Source: Halomonas chromatireducens (GTDB taxonomy: Bacteria > Pseudomonadota > Gammaproteobacteria > Pseudomonadales > Halomonadaceae). Taken from it: 64,000 nucleotides of DNA. The notes beneath the pieces were generated by a model. It ran no database searches. It was not told the origin of the DNA and saw nothing but the letters and a program-made list of their open reading frames with translations. The stretch spans positions 2,135,816 to 2,199,815 of the forward strand of contig NZ_CP014226.1 of assembly GCF_001545155.1 (NCBI RefSeq). Reading direction: 5' to 3'. This document shows positions 9,886 to 19,390 of this stretch, in pieces. Position 1 is the first letter of the stretch. Every line of letters begins with the position of its first letter. A program made the position numbers and the translations under genes.

Positions 9886-11769
9886 GTGCTGACTCCCTCA
9901 TCGCTGGCAATAGACGTGCTGCGCAGCCTGCGAGAGCATCTGCGCCCTCTGGTGGCGTACCACCTGTTCTTCACCCTGCTCGCTTCGAGCCTGCTGCTGC
10001 CGTCCGCTGCATGGGCCTTGACCAGCCTGTTGGGCCGTATCAGCCAACCGGTGATCACCAACGCCGAGCTGATGGGCTTGCTGCTCACGCCTGCCGGGTT
10101 GCTCTGGGCACTGGCGGCGATTGGCATGGTGTTCGTGGTGCTTTTCCTGCAGCAGGCGGGGATGATTCTGGTAGCGGTTCGCCGACGCGATAACCACTAC
10201 CAGCTCGCTTTCATTGCCCTGTGGCAGACCCTGCACCGGGCGCCGGCGCTGATCGGGCTGGTGGTGGTGCAGGTCGGGGCTCACCTGCTGTTGATGCTGC
10301 CTGTAGCACTGCTGCTCGGCTGGCTCTATGACCTGATCGTCGGCGGGATGGACCCCTATTACGTACTCAGGGTGCGCCCCCCTGCCTACTGGCAATACCT
10401 GGCCGCTGCCACACCGCTGGTCTTGGCCTGGGCCTATGTGGCGTCGACTCTCTATTTCCGCTGGATTCTGGCGCTGCCCATCGTCACCCTGGAGCAGGCC
10501 ACCCCCCTGGCCGCACTGAAACGCAGCCGCGACCTGACGCGGGGCAGCAAGGGACGGGTGGCAATGGTGGTACTGGGGCTGCTGCTGGTGATCATTGCCC
10601 TTCCCTTCATCGCCACCTGGATCTTCGATCGCATCTTCACCCCCATGCTCTGGTGGTTGCCTGAGCGAAATGCGGTGCTTATTCCAGCCATGCTGGCCTA
10701 TCTGACCGGCTATGTGCTGGTGACGTTGGCTATCACCTTCATCGGTATCGCCGCCAACGCACTGCTGTCCGCCTGCCTCTATCTGCGACTGGCTCACCGC
10801 GAGCCCCGGCCTGCCGCACCGCCGCCGGATGCCCACCCTGGCCGCCTGGCATGGGGCGTTGAGCTTGGGGTCGTGATCTTCGCCCTGGCCCAGGCCTGGT
10901 GGATCGTGAATAGTTTCGAACTGCGCGATGACGTGACCAATATCGCTCACCGCGGGAGTTCCATGGCCGCTCCGGAGAACACGCTGGCGGCTGTCGAGCA
11001 GGCGATAGTGGACCGTGCCGACTATGTCGAGATCGATGTGAGACTGTCGGCCGATGGGGAGGTGGTGGTCTATCACGACCGCAGCCTGCAGAGACTTGCC
11101 GGCGATCCCCGCAATGTCCGCGATCTGACGCTGGATGAACTGCAGGCTTTCGATGTGGGCAGTTGGTTTGGTGACGCTTTCGTCGGAGAGCACATCCCTA
11201 CCTTGGATGAGGCGCTGGAGACAGTGAGAGGGCGCAGCGCCCTGATGATCGACATGAAGCCCGACCCGGGCGGCGAGCTCGCGCTGGTCGAGGCGGTACT
11301 GGAATCGATTCGGCGAGAAGCGATGGCTAGAGAGCAGTGCCTCGACATGCTCTCGCCGGCACAATCTGCGACCCGCTGCGGGAATCCCGATGTGATAGCC
11401 GAAACCCGCGTCGCGGTAATGTCGCCGGGCGTCGTTCAGATGGTCAAGGAGCGAGAACCCGAGCTGCGCGTTACCCTCCTTGCCCAGCTGGTCATGCCGG
11501 GCACTCTGGAGCGGCGTGGCTTCGATGCGCTGGGCCTGCGGCATAACCGCATTACCGAAAACGAGATACGCCTGGCCCGCGAGCTGGGCTACGAGGTACA
11601 TGCCTGGACGGTCAATGACCGGGCCCGCATGTCGCAGCTGATTGACCTCGGCGTTGACGCCATCATCACGGACTACCCGGACCGCCTTACTGAACTGATG
11701 CGGGACCGCCGTGAACTCGGTGATGGCGCCCTGCTGCTGGTCAAGCTGCGCAACTGGTTGCGGCGATGA
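9886..11769 (+). CDS. Glycerophosphodiester phosphodiesterase with N-terminal membrane domain
   Basis: 627 residues. The first ~340 form a multi-helix membrane region (GPDPase_memb type, with long Leu/Val/Ala segments), and residues ~350-610 are a GDPD catalytic domain. Active-site signatures are visible: NIAHRGSS, PENT, VEIDVRLS and YHDRSL give the His-Arg, Glu, Glu/Asp and His residues of the TIM barrel. It would hydrolyse glycerophosphodiesters to glycerol-3-phosphate plus alcohol, probably at the inner membrane. A GTG start at 9886 is assumed because no in-frame ATG precedes the first hydrophobic helix. The gene lies alone between a repeat and convergent ggt; G3P use is coded at 55-59 kb. 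Confidence 0.92.
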   Translation: MLTPSSLAIDVLRSLREHLRPLVAYHLFFTLLASSLLLPSAAWALTSLLGRISQPVITNAELMGLLLTPAGLLWALAAIGMVFVVLFLQQAGMILVAVRRRDNHYQLAFIALWQTLHRAPALIGLVVVQVGAHLLLMLPVALLLGWLYDLIVGGMDPYYVLRVRPPAYWQYLAAATPLVLAWAYVASTLYFRWILALPIVTLEQATPLAALKRSRDLTRGSKGRVAMVVLGLLLVIIALPFIATWIFDRIFTPMLWWLPERNAVLIPAMLAYLTGYVLVTLAITFIGIAANALLSACLYLRLAHREPRPAAPPPDAHPGRLAWGVELGVVIFALAQAWWIVNSFELRDDVTNIAHRGSSMAAPENTLAAVEQAIVDRADYVEIDVRLSADGEVVVYHDRSLQRLAGDPRNVRDLTLDELQAFDVGSWFGDAFVGEHIPTLDEALETVRGRSALMIDMKPDPGGELALVEAVLESIRREAMAREQCLDMLSPAQSATRCGNPDVIAETRVAVMSPGVVQMVKEREPELRVTLLAQLVMPGTLERRGFDALGLRHNRITENEIRLARELGYEVHAWTVNDRARMSQLIDLGVDAIITDYPDRLTELMRDRRELGDGALLLVKLRNWLRR

Positions 11770-11787
11770 GCCTCAATCTCCCATGCC

Positions 11788-13617
11788 TCAATCTCCCATA
11801 ACCACGCCTTCACGCCGTGGATCGGCACCGCCGAAGAAGCCTTCCTCGGTTTTCATGATCGCCTGCAGGCCGCTTGTCAGCTCTCGCTCGCTGGCTTCAT
11901 GGCCACGCTCATTCAGCGCCTCCAATACGGACGCATCGAAGCGCCCCTCCTCGAAGAAGGCCGGCCCACCCAGGGTAATGGCGTGGGGAAGCTCCAGCGC
12001 TTCCTGGGCGTTCAATCCCCAGTCGAGCATTGCCACCAGCGCCTTGGCGGTGTAGTGGATAATCGCCGCTCCACCCGGTGACCCCAGGCTCGCAATCAAC
12101 TCGTCACTTTCCCGATCGAAGACCAGGGTCGGGCTCATGCTCGAGCGCGGCCGCTTGCCGGCTTCCACCCGGTTGGCAATCGGCGTGCCGTCGGCATCCA
12201 GGGGACGGAAGGAGAAATCCGTCAGCTCGTTGTTTAGCAGATAGCCACCCGGCAGGCCAGTGCCGCCATCGGCGAGCATGCGTGAGCCGAATGCCGCCTC
12301 TATGGTGGTGGTCATGGCCAGGCCATTGCCCTCCTCGTCGATGATGCTGATGTGGCTGGTGCCATATTCCGGCTGGTTCGGCTGCACTGCCCAGGAGGTT
12401 TCAAGCTTGCCAGGCCTGCCCGGCCGGGCGCCATCGGGGCCCATGCTCTGCTCTTCGATGCTTTCGGCGCGAAGGGCGAGATAGTCGGGTTCGAGCATGG
12501 TGCTCCAGCTTCCTCCCGGGGGATCGACGAAATCCGGATCGGCGATATACTTGCCGCGATCGGCAAAGGCAAGCCGCGAAGCCTCGAGGAAGCGATGCCA
12601 CCATTCGACGCTCGGCTGGCCTTCTTCCACGGGCGCCTCCAGTTCCGGCAGATGCTCCATGGTGCCGAGTATCTGCATGATGGTCAGGTGGCCCGACGAC
12701 GGAGGCGGAAAGCCGCAGACACGATAGGCTTTCCAGTCGGTGCAGAGGGGATCTCGCTGCAAGGCGACATAGGTCGCCATGTCCTCGAGACTGATGGCGC
12801 CGGGACGATCCGGGTGACCCTGGACCCGATGGACCAGGTCCTCGGCAATACTGCCGGTATGCATCGCCTTGCTGCCGTGTTCGGCAATCTCGCGCAGGAT
12901 GGCAGCCAGTGCAGGATTCTTCAGCTTGTGTCCTTCCGCGAGCGGCTCACCATCCTCGGTGTAGTAAAAGGCACCGCCCCGGGCATCGTCACGCAGCCGT
13001 TCTTCCCCGGCAAGGCTGGTGTGCAGCCGATGACTGACAGCAAACCCCTCCTCGGCGAGGGTGATGGCGGGGGCGAACAGTTCTGCCCAGGGCAGCTTGC
13101 CGTGCTCATCGTGGGCCAGCTCCAGCATGCGCACGGTGCCGGGCACACCCACCGAAAGCCCGCTTGCGGCGGCATCCATGAACTCGAGCGGCTCACCATC
13201 CCCATTGAGAAACAGCGACTCGCTGGCGGCCCGGGGAGCCGTTTCACGCCCGTCAAAGGCCGTCACGTCACTGCCATCGTAATGCATCAGGAAAGCGCCA
13301 CCCCCGATGCCGCTGGACTGGGGCTCGACCAGTGTCAGCACCATTTGTACGGCAATGGCGGCATCCACCGCCGAACCACCGGCCCGGAGAACCTGATAGC
13401 CGGCGTCGGTGGCGAGCGGATTCGCCGCCGCAACCGCGAAGCGCTCGGTTGCCCAGCCGGGCTTTTCAGTGTACCCGGAGGCCTGTTCCGGCTCGATGGC
13501 GGGGGCCGAGTACTCGAACGTAACGTCAGCAAGGGCGACGAGCGGCAAACCGAGCATGGTGGCAGATACAACAATGCCTAACCAGTTGCGACGCAAGGAA
13601 GCTGTTTGATAATCCAT
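11788..13617 (-). CDS. ggt: Gamma-glutamyltransferase (glutathione hydrolase proenzyme)
   Basis: 609 residues from ATG 13617, chosen over the upstream in-frame start at 13659 because it begins directly with a signal peptide (RRNWLGIVVSATMLGLPLVALA) and has GAGGG upstream. Periplasmic Ntn-hydrolase that cleaves the gamma-glutamyl bond of glutathione. The autoprocessing nucleophile is Thr420 in GTSHISIIDEEGN, the new N-terminus of the small subunit. The family motifs GGGAFLMHYDG and SSMSPTLVFD are present, the latter close to the substrate-binding loop. The gene is downstream of the ppsA terminator and so probably has its own promoter; it is convergent with the phosphodiesterase. Confidence 0.95.
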   Translation of the reverse strand: MDYQTASLRRNWLGIVVSATMLGLPLVALADVTFEYSAPAIEPEQASGYTEKPGWATERFAVAAANPLATDAGYQVLRAGGSAVDAAIAVQMVLTLVEPQSSGIGGGAFLMHYDGSDVTAFDGRETAPRAASESLFLNGDGEPLEFMDAAASGLSVGVPGTVRMLELAHDEHGKLPWAELFAPAITLAEEGFAVSHRLHTSLAGEERLRDDARGGAFYYTEDGEPLAEGHKLKNPALAAILREIAEHGSKAMHTGSIAEDLVHRVQGHPDRPGAISLEDMATYVALQRDPLCTDWKAYRVCGFPPPSSGHLTIMQILGTMEHLPELEAPVEEGQPSVEWWHRFLEASRLAFADRGKYIADPDFVDPPGGSWSTMLEPDYLALRAESIEEQSMGPDGARPGRPGKLETSWAVQPNQPEYGTSHISIIDEEGNGLAMTTTIEAAFGSRMLADGGTGLPGGYLLNNELTDFSFRPLDADGTPIANRVEAGKRPRSSMSPTLVFDRESDELIASLGSPGGAAIIHYTAKALVAMLDWGLNAQEALELPHAITLGGPAFFEEGRFDASVLEALNERGHEASERELTSGLQAIMKTEEGFFGGADPRREGVVMGD

Positions 13618-13663
13618 TATAAAGACCCTCGGTAACTCCGTGTAAGAGGTATACAGCATAGGC

Positions 13664-13700
13664 GAAAAAAGGCCCGTTTGACGACTATCAAACGGGCTGT
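13664..13700 (-). terminator. Rho-independent terminator of ppsA (minus strand)
   Basis: On the minus strand, AGCCCGTTTGA pairs with TCAAACGGGCC around a short loop and is followed by TTTTTT. It lies 23-58 bp after the ppsA stop and upstream of ggt. Confidence 0.9.
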
Positions 13701-13722
13701 TTAGTGACTTGGTGTATCGGTA

Positions 13723-15849
13723 TTACTCGATTGTTTCCCCCGCCAGCATGAACCAGGTTTCAAGTACCGCATCCGGGTTCAGGGAAACGGAGTCGATACC
13801 CTGCTCCATCAACCACTTGGCCAGATCCGGATGGTCGGAGGGGCCCTGGCCGCAGATGCCGACATACTTGCCCTGCGCCTTGCAGGCCTGGATCGCCATG
13901 GAGAGTAGCTTGAGCACCGCCGGGTTTCGCTCATCGAAGAGGTGAGCGACGATACCGGAGTCGCGGTCCAGACCAAGGGTCAACTGGGTCAGGTCGTTGG
14001 AGCCAATCGAGAAGCCATCGAAGTGTTCGAGAAACTCGTCGGCCAGCAGCGCGTTGGCCGGCAGCTCGCACATCATGATCACCTTAAGGCCGTTGTCGCC
14101 CCGCTTCAGGCCGTTGGCCGCCAGCAGTTCGACGACTTCACGCGCCTCGTCGGTGGTGCGCACGAAGGGCACCATGATCTCGACGTTGTCGAGGCCCATC
14201 TCGTCACGCACGCGCTTGAGCGCCTTGCACTCCAGTTCGAAACAGGGACGGAAAGCGTCGGAGATATAGCGTGAAGCACCGCGGAAGCCCAGCATCGGGT
14301 TCTCTTCGCCGGGCTCATAGAGCTTGCCGCCGATCAGGTTCTCGTACTCGTTGGACTTGAAGTCTGACAGCCGCACGATGACGCGCTGCGGGTGGAAGGC
14401 CGCCGCCAGGGTCGAGATGCCCTCGACCAGCTTGTCGACGTAGAAGGTCACCGGGTCGGTATAGCCGGCGGTACGCATGTCGATGGTCTGCTGCAGCTCC
14501 AGCGGCAGGGTCTCGTACTCGAGCAGCGCCTTGGGATGGACCCCGATCATGCGATTGATGATGAACTCCAGCCGCGCCAGGCCAACACCGGCATGGGGCA
14601 GCCCGGCGAAGCCGAAGGCACGATCCGGGTTACCCACGTTCATCATGATCTTGAACGGGATCTCGGGCATGGCATCGACGGTGGAGACGCGACGGTCGTA
14701 ATCGAGCAGCCCCTCGTAGACGTGGCCGGTATCGCCTTCGGCACAGGAAACGGTGACATCGCGGCCATCCTGCAGGGTATCGGTGGCATCGCCACAGCCC
14801 ACCACGGCCGGGATGCCCAGCTCACGGGCGATGATCGCCGCGTGGCAGGTGCGGCCGCCGCGGTTGGTGACAATCGCCGAGGCGCGCTTCATGATCGGTT
14901 CCCAGTCGGGATCGGTCATGTCAGTGACCAGCACATCCCCGGCCTTGACCTTGTCCATATCGTCCGGCGAGAAAACGACCTTCACCGCACCACGCCCGAT
15001 ACGCTGGCCGATGGCACGGCCGGTGACCAGGGTGCGCCCCTTCTCCTTGAGGTGGAAGCGCTCCAGCTTGCCGCCCTCGAGCTGGGAGACCACCGTTTCG
15101 GGGCGCGCCTGGACGATATAGAGCTCGCCATCGTCGCCGTCGAGCGCCCATTCGATGTCCATGGGCCGAGCGTAATGCGCCTCGATGGTCATCGCCTGGC
15201 GCGCCAGGGCCATGACCTGATCGTCATTGATGCAGAAGCGAGCGCGATCCTTGAGCGGAACATCCACGGTGGAGACCGACTTGCCGGCGCTGGCATCGGC
15301 GCCATAGACCATCTTGATCAGCTTGGAACCGAGGTTGCGGCGCAGCACGGCCGGGCGACCGGCCGCCAGGGTCGGCTTGTGTACGTAGAACTCGTCCGGG
15401 TTGACCGAGCCCTGCACCACTGTCTCGCCCAGCCCCCAGGAGGCGGTGACGAACACCGCGTCGCGGTATCCGGACTCGGTGTCCAGGGTGAACATCACGC
15501 CGCTGGAGCCGGTTTCGGAACGCACCATTTTCTGGATACCCGCCGACAGCGCCACGTTCTCATGAGCGTAGCCCCGATGTACCCGGTAGGAAATCGCACG
15601 GTCATTGAAGAGGGAGGCGAAAACCTCGTGCACGGCGCGCTTGATGTTGTCGAACCCTTCGATATTGAGGAAGGTTTCCTGCTGGCCGGCGAAGGAGGCA
15701 TCTGGCAGGTCCTCCGCGGTGGCCGAGCTGCGCACAGCCGCCTTGAGGTTGGGGTGCTGGGTGGCCAGCTTGTCGTAGGCGGTGCGCAGGTGTTCCTCGA
15801 AGGTAGGGGGCAGGTCGAAGCGGAGGTCTTTTGCCAGGGAAGGCAAAAG
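13723..15849 (-). pseudogene. ppsA: Phosphoenolpyruvate synthase, N-terminus missing
   Basis: PEP synthase makes PEP from pyruvate, ATP and water. About 707 residues are present and match the family from the [20 protein letters not shown] motif to the C-terminal [11 protein letters not shown] and SLNPDAV segments; the phospho-histidine region [14 protein letters not shown] is intact. Full-length PpsA is ~790 residues, so roughly the first 80-90, part of the N-terminal ATP-binding domain, are absent. The frame is closed upstream by a TGA at 15868-15870, and the only possible start is TTG 15846. No missing N-terminal segment is found in any frame to the right. The gene is broken at the same point as the opposite cobW-type gene, so it probably lacks its promoter and is inactive, unless this is an assembly join. 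Confidence 0.9.
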
Positions 15850-15886
15850 TAGCGCCCAGGGATGGGTTCACAGCGCCTCCGCGGAG
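15850..15886. other. Junction joining two 5'-truncated divergent genes
   Basis: About 37 bp with no homology to either neighbour separate the PpsA-like and CobW-like coding sequence. Both genes lose their N-terminal codons here. It contains a small GC palindrome (GCCTCCGCGGAGGGC, 15876-15890). No terminal inverted repeat, transposase or obvious target duplication is present. Confidence 0.75.
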
Positions 15887-16777
15887 GGCATTTCCGAGCC
15901 GCTGCCGGTGGCCGAGACCTTCACCTTCGAGGACGAGTCAGGGCAGAGCCTTTCCAGCGTTGCGCGGCTGGATACCCTGGTGACGGTGGTCGACGGAGCC
16001 AACTTCCTGACGCAATACCGTGAGGCGAAATCGCTGATCGAAGCCGGCGAAAGCCTGGGCGAGGAGGACGATCGCAACGTGGCCGACCTGCTGGTCGACC
16101 AGATCGAGTTCTGCGACGTGCTGCTGATCAGTAAGGCCGACCTGGTCGATGACGAGCAGATGGGTGAGCTGAAGGCGGTGCTGCGTACGCTCAACCCCGA
16201 TGCGGAGCTGATTGCCATGGCCAATGGCCAGGTGTCGCTCGACAAGGTGCTCGACACCGGCCGCTTCAGCTTCGAGCGGGCGCAGCTTGCTCCGGGCTGG
16301 CTCAAGGAGATGCGCGGGGATCATGTGCCGGAAACCGAGGAGTATGGTATCTCGAGCTTTTCCTACCATGCCCGGCGGCCCTTTCACCCGCAGAAGTTCC
16401 ACGAGCTATTGCATGGCGACTGGTTCGGCGGCAAGCTGCTGCGCTCGAAGGGCTTCTTCTGGCTGGCGACCCGACCACAGTTTGCCGGCCAGTGGAGCCA
16501 GGCGGGGGGCATTGCCCACTACGGTTACGCCGGCATGTTCTGGAAGGCCGTTCCCGAGTCACGTTGGCCGGACGACCCGGAATACCGCGGTTATATCATG
16601 GAAAAGTGGCAGGAGCCCTTCGGTGACATGCGCCAGGAGCTGGTCTTCATCGGCCAGCATCTCGACGAAGCGCGTATCCGCCAGGCCCTGGATGAGTGCC
16701 TTGTCAGCGAGGCAGAGCTGCTGGCTGGCAAGCAGGCCTGGGCATCCCTGCCGGACCCTTTTCCTGTCTGGGAGTGA
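15884..16777 (+). pseudogene. CobW-family GTP-binding metallochaperone, N-terminal GTPase motif missing
   Basis: Homology begins abruptly at GISEPLPVAETFTFED, which in complete proteins lies ~100 residues in, just after the Walker B/switch region. The NKxD-type guanine-specificity motif (LISKADL) and the whole CobW C-terminal domain (SFSYHARRPFHPQKFHELL ... LVFIGQHLD) are kept. The P-loop GxxGxGKT and the CxCC-type metal site are gone, so it cannot work as a GTPase. An open frame runs upstream to 15782, but that part is antisense ppsA. CobW/ZigA-like zinc chaperones are often Zur-regulated and sit beside DUF1826 genes, as does this one (DUF1826 at 18.3-19.0 kb). Confidence 0.88.
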
Positions 16778-16952
16778 ATTCGGCAGGGGCGGCGGTAATG
16801 GCCGGACCTGCTTGCGTTGAATCATAAAACGGTATGCCGCCTGGAAACATCGCTTTTCTGGCTGTAAAGCGGACGATTCCTGTCCATACTGGGGCAAGGC
16901 CTGATGACAAAACGGCCGCAGGGAATAACCAAGGGAACTAGAGGTGTCTGCC

Positions 16953-18275
16953 ATGTCCTCCTCCTACCGACACTACCTCGGGGTAGCCGTCTTTGTGCTG
17001 CTGGCCAGCTTGTTGCTGCTAACGGCGAAAACGGCTCAGGCCAACCCCCGCTATGCGGCTATTGTGATCGATGTCGAAAGCGGAGACGTACTGCATGCCG
17101 CGAACCCCGATGCGACCCGCTATCCGGCGTCGCTGACCAAGATGATGACGCTCTACATGCTGTTCGAGGCCATCGAGGATGGCAGCATGCATCTGCATCA
17201 GCCGCTGCCGGTATCCGCCCAGGCAGCTGCGATGCCGGCTTCCAAGCTGTGGCTCTCCGCCGGTAGCAGTATCACAGTGGAAGAGGCGATCCTTGCCCTG
17301 GTGGTGCGCTCCGCCAATGATGTTGCGGTGGTGGTGGCCGAGGCACTGGGTGGCAGCGAGCGCAATTTTGGCAACATGATGACGCAGCGGGCCCGCGAGC
17401 TGGGCATGAATGCCACCCAGTTCCGCAACGCATCGGGGCTGCCCAACAACGAGCAGGTCACCACCGCTCGCGACATGGCGACCCTGTCGATTCGCGTGAT
17501 GCAGGATTTCCCGCAGTACTACCACTACTTCTCGACCCAGAGTTTTACATATCGGGGTACGACCCACACCAGCCATAACCGGCTGGTGCGCAACTATCCC
17601 GGTGCCGACGGGCTCAAGACGGGCTTCATCCGGGCTTCCGGCTTCAACGTGGCGACATCGGCGATCCGTGATAACCGCCGGGTGGTCTCGGTCGTGATGG
17701 GTGGGTTCACTGCGGCTTCCCGTGATGCCCACATGTCGGACCTGCTCGCCCGCGGCTATGCACGCCTCAACATGCTGCAGCGGGGCGACTGGATCGCCCA
17801 GGCCGATGTCTTCGGCGACAACATGGATCTGCCGGCTGCTCAGCCCGCCTCGGCGGCACCCGCAACGCAGCTGGCTTCGGTGGAGCCGGCGTCGTCGAGC
17901 GGTAGCCTGCAGGCGAGCCGGTCCGAATCCGGCACGCGTTCGACCTTCCAGTCCGAGATGGGTGCCGAGATGGGCTCCGCCGACGATCCGATCCGTGACC
18001 TGATCGCACGGGCCGATTCGCCGCAGGCGAGCGGTACCTGGGCCGTGCAAGTGGGTGCGTTCAATAACGCCGACCAGGCCCGCAGCCTGGCGTCACGGGC
18101 AGCCGACCAACTGGCCAGCCAACTGCGCGACGTGCGCGTTTCGGTGGCCGAGTCCCAGGACGAGAAGCGCGTCTTCCGTGCCCGGCTGGTCGACCTGCAG
18201 GAGAACGACGCACACAGCGCCTGCCGTAGCCTGCGCGCCACCGGCATGGACTGTATGGTGGTGGCGCACTACTAG
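16953..18275 (+). CDS. D-alanyl-D-alanine carboxypeptidase (penicillin-binding protein) with C-terminal SPOR domain
   Basis: 440 residues. A hydrophobic signal segment ends near KTAQA, followed by a class A low-molecular-weight PBP domain: Ser60-x-x-Lys63 (ASLTK), Ser120-Ala-Asn122 (RSAND) and Lys222-Thr-Gly (GLKTG). After a Ser/Ala-rich linker, residues ~365-440 form a SPOR domain (TWAVQVGAFNNADQA) that binds denuded septal peptidoglycan. It trims the terminal D-Ala of muropeptides, probably near division sites. ATG 16953 is preferred (AGAGG upstream); GTG 16944 is an alternative. It lies 175 bp after the broken cobW-type gene on the same strand, and the 16778-16952 gap shows no other feature. 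Confidence 0.92.
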   Translation: MSSSYRHYLGVAVFVLLASLLLLTAKTAQANPRYAAIVIDVESGDVLHAANPDATRYPASLTKMMTLYMLFEAIEDGSMHLHQPLPVSAQAAAMPASKLWLSAGSSITVEEAILALVVRSANDVAVVVAEALGGSERNFGNMMTQRARELGMNATQFRNASGLPNNEQVTTARDMATLSIRVMQDFPQYYHYFSTQSFTYRGTTHTSHNRLVRNYPGADGLKTGFIRASGFNVATSAIRDNRRVVSVVMGGFTAASRDAHMSDLLARGYARLNMLQRGDWIAQADVFGDNMDLPAAQPASAAPATQLASVEPASSSGSLQASRSESGTRSTFQSEMGAEMGSADDPIRDLIARADSPQASGTWAVQVGAFNNADQARSLASRAADQLASQLRDVRVSVAESQDEKRVFRARLVDLQENDAHSACRSLRATGMDCMVVAHY

Positions 18276-18341
18276 CTACCGATTCATTGGTGCTGGTTTG
18301 CGAGCGTGTGGCGAAACGAGAAGGTGGCGCACGAGGGGCCT

Positions 18342-18986
18342 TCAACCGGGATCCAGCGCCAGCAGCAGGCGGCGCTCACCCGACGCGGGCTGAGGGCTGC
18401 GGTGCACCAGGCCGCGTTCCTCGTTGCCGACCCAGCCGCAGCCTTTCATCAGGGCCAGGTCGCCCACGCCAATCTGTTGAATAGCACCAGGGTCGGCAAC
18501 GATATCGGGCTTGTCCGGACGCGGGGCACCGAGCCCCGCACGGTTAACGGCATGTTCGGGTAGCCACTCGCCGGCCGGGCCGGCATAGGTGCTCACCAGA
18601 CGCACCGGCAGGTTGTCGACGTGGAAGCGCGGGCACATGGCGACGTCGAGCGTGCGCAGGCGAATGCCGATGGTGTCGGTCGAGAACAGATAGGCCATGG
18701 CTTCGGCGATGGTGCCGATATCCTGCACCAGTGCTTCACCGGCCTCTGGGGCGGGCAGTCGCCGTGCCAGGTCCTCCTGCATTGCCTGGCCTGGGGCGCC
18801 GCGCCAGTGCCATTCGAGGCCGCGCTGGTGGCCGAGCTGAGCCCGCACGGCCAGGGTCAGGGCCGAGTCGAGCGGACGCTCCATCACCGCCAGGGTGATA
18901 TCATCCTCGAATATGCGGGGCAGTACCTCGATGTCCTGGCCGAATGCCCAGTGCGTGGAGATGTCAGCGGTGGTACGGGGCAGCAT
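18342..18986 (-). CDS. DUF1826 family protein
   Basis: 214 residues from ATG 18986, chosen because AAAGGAGGCGAC stands directly upstream. The sequence ends in a conserved-looking segment around GVGDLALMKGCGWVGNE and SGERRLLLALDPG, with MCPRFHVDNLPVRLVSTY in the middle; this is the DUF1826 family. The His/Cys residues in MCPRFHVDN and MKGCGW could bind metal, but no biochemical role is established. In pseudomonads DUF1826 genes accompany zinc-responsive CobW genes. Two GTTAT-NNN-ATAAC-like boxes lie upstream, consistent with Zur control. It is convergent with the carboxypeptidase gene. Confidence 0.8.
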   Translation of the reverse strand: MLPRTTADISTHWAFGQDIEVLPRIFEDDITLAVMERPLDSALTLAVRAQLGHQRGLEWHWRGAPGQAMQEDLARRLPAPEAGEALVQDIGTIAEAMAYLFSTDTIGIRLRTLDVAMCPRFHVDNLPVRLVSTYAGPAGEWLPEHAVNRAGLGAPRPDKPDIVADPGAIQQIGVGDLALMKGCGWVGNEERGLVHRSPQPASGERRLLLALDPG

Positions 18987-19004
18987 GTCGCCTCCTTTTG
19001 TAAC

Positions 19005-19017
19005 CATATAACATATC
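19005..19017 (-). promoter_or_regulatory. Putative Zur-like box (proximal, weak)
   Basis: CATAT-AAC-ATATC, 19 bp upstream of the DUF1826 start. It shares the 5-3-5 spacing and AAC centre of the better box at 19147 and resembles the core of gammaproteobacterial Zur sites (GTTATAATATAAC). Confidence 0.45.
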
Positions 19018-19146
19018 ATTTGTGCTGCGAATGCCCCCCTGATGTGGAACCGCAGGGGGGATCGAAGCAATGTCTGAAGTGACGGGTTTGAAGTAATGGG
19101 GCTGAAGTAACGGTTATGGTAGCTGGCTGAACGCTGAGAATGATTC

Positions 19147-19159
19147 GTTATAACATAAC
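19147..19159. promoter_or_regulatory. Putative Zur box (distal, strong)
   Basis: GTTAT-AAC-ATAAC, a perfect 5-bp inverted repeat with a 3-bp centre, one base off the Zur core GTTATAATATAAC. It is 160 bp upstream of DUF1826. The 18987-19390 gap contains only this box, the proximal box and the terminator at 19321; a 47-codon ATG frame at 19169 has no recognisable homology. Confidence 0.6.
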
Positions 19160-19320
19160 GTATTGGGCATGACTATTCTCTCCGCGGCTCTCTCCGCGAC
19201 ATGGTTTTGCCCCGTTACACCGTTCCAGTCACACCTCGACCTCTTCATGGTCGGATGCGCCATTTTGGGGCGCCGCACTTGCCGTGGTCTGCGCCAGCCA
19301 TTAGGTTGTTAATCAATAAG

Positions 19321-19356
19321 CCCCGCCGACCCTTACGGTCGGCGGGGTGGTTTTTT
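19321..19356 (+). terminator. Strong terminator without an upstream plus-strand gene
   Basis: CCCCGCCGACC - CTTAC - GGTCGGCGGGG, a perfect 11-bp stem, then TGG and six T, ending 34 bp before the EamA transporter start. No convincing plus-strand gene precedes it. It may belong to a decayed gene after the Zur-like box or act in the transporter's leader. Confidence 0.85.
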
Positions 19357-19390
19357 GGGTCGCCAGGGTTCGGCAAGAGGGGAGGTCGCC

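Noticed and set aside
9898..11601. 567-codon open frame on the minus strand
   Set aside because: Antisense to the glycerophosphodiesterase gene, with low-complexity His/Gln/Arg composition and no family signature.
14392..15852. Plus-strand 486-codon frame over ppsA
   Set aside because: Shadow of the conserved PpsA coding sequence; Gly/Asp/His-rich nonsense composition.
15782..15883. Upstream extension of the CobW-like frame as a real N-terminus
   Set aside because: These codons are antisense to conserved PpsA residues and replace the required P-loop, so they are a by-product of the junction.
19169..19312. 47-codon ATG frame after the distal Zur-like box
   Set aside because: No ribosome site, homology or sensible composition; kept only as a possible remnant.
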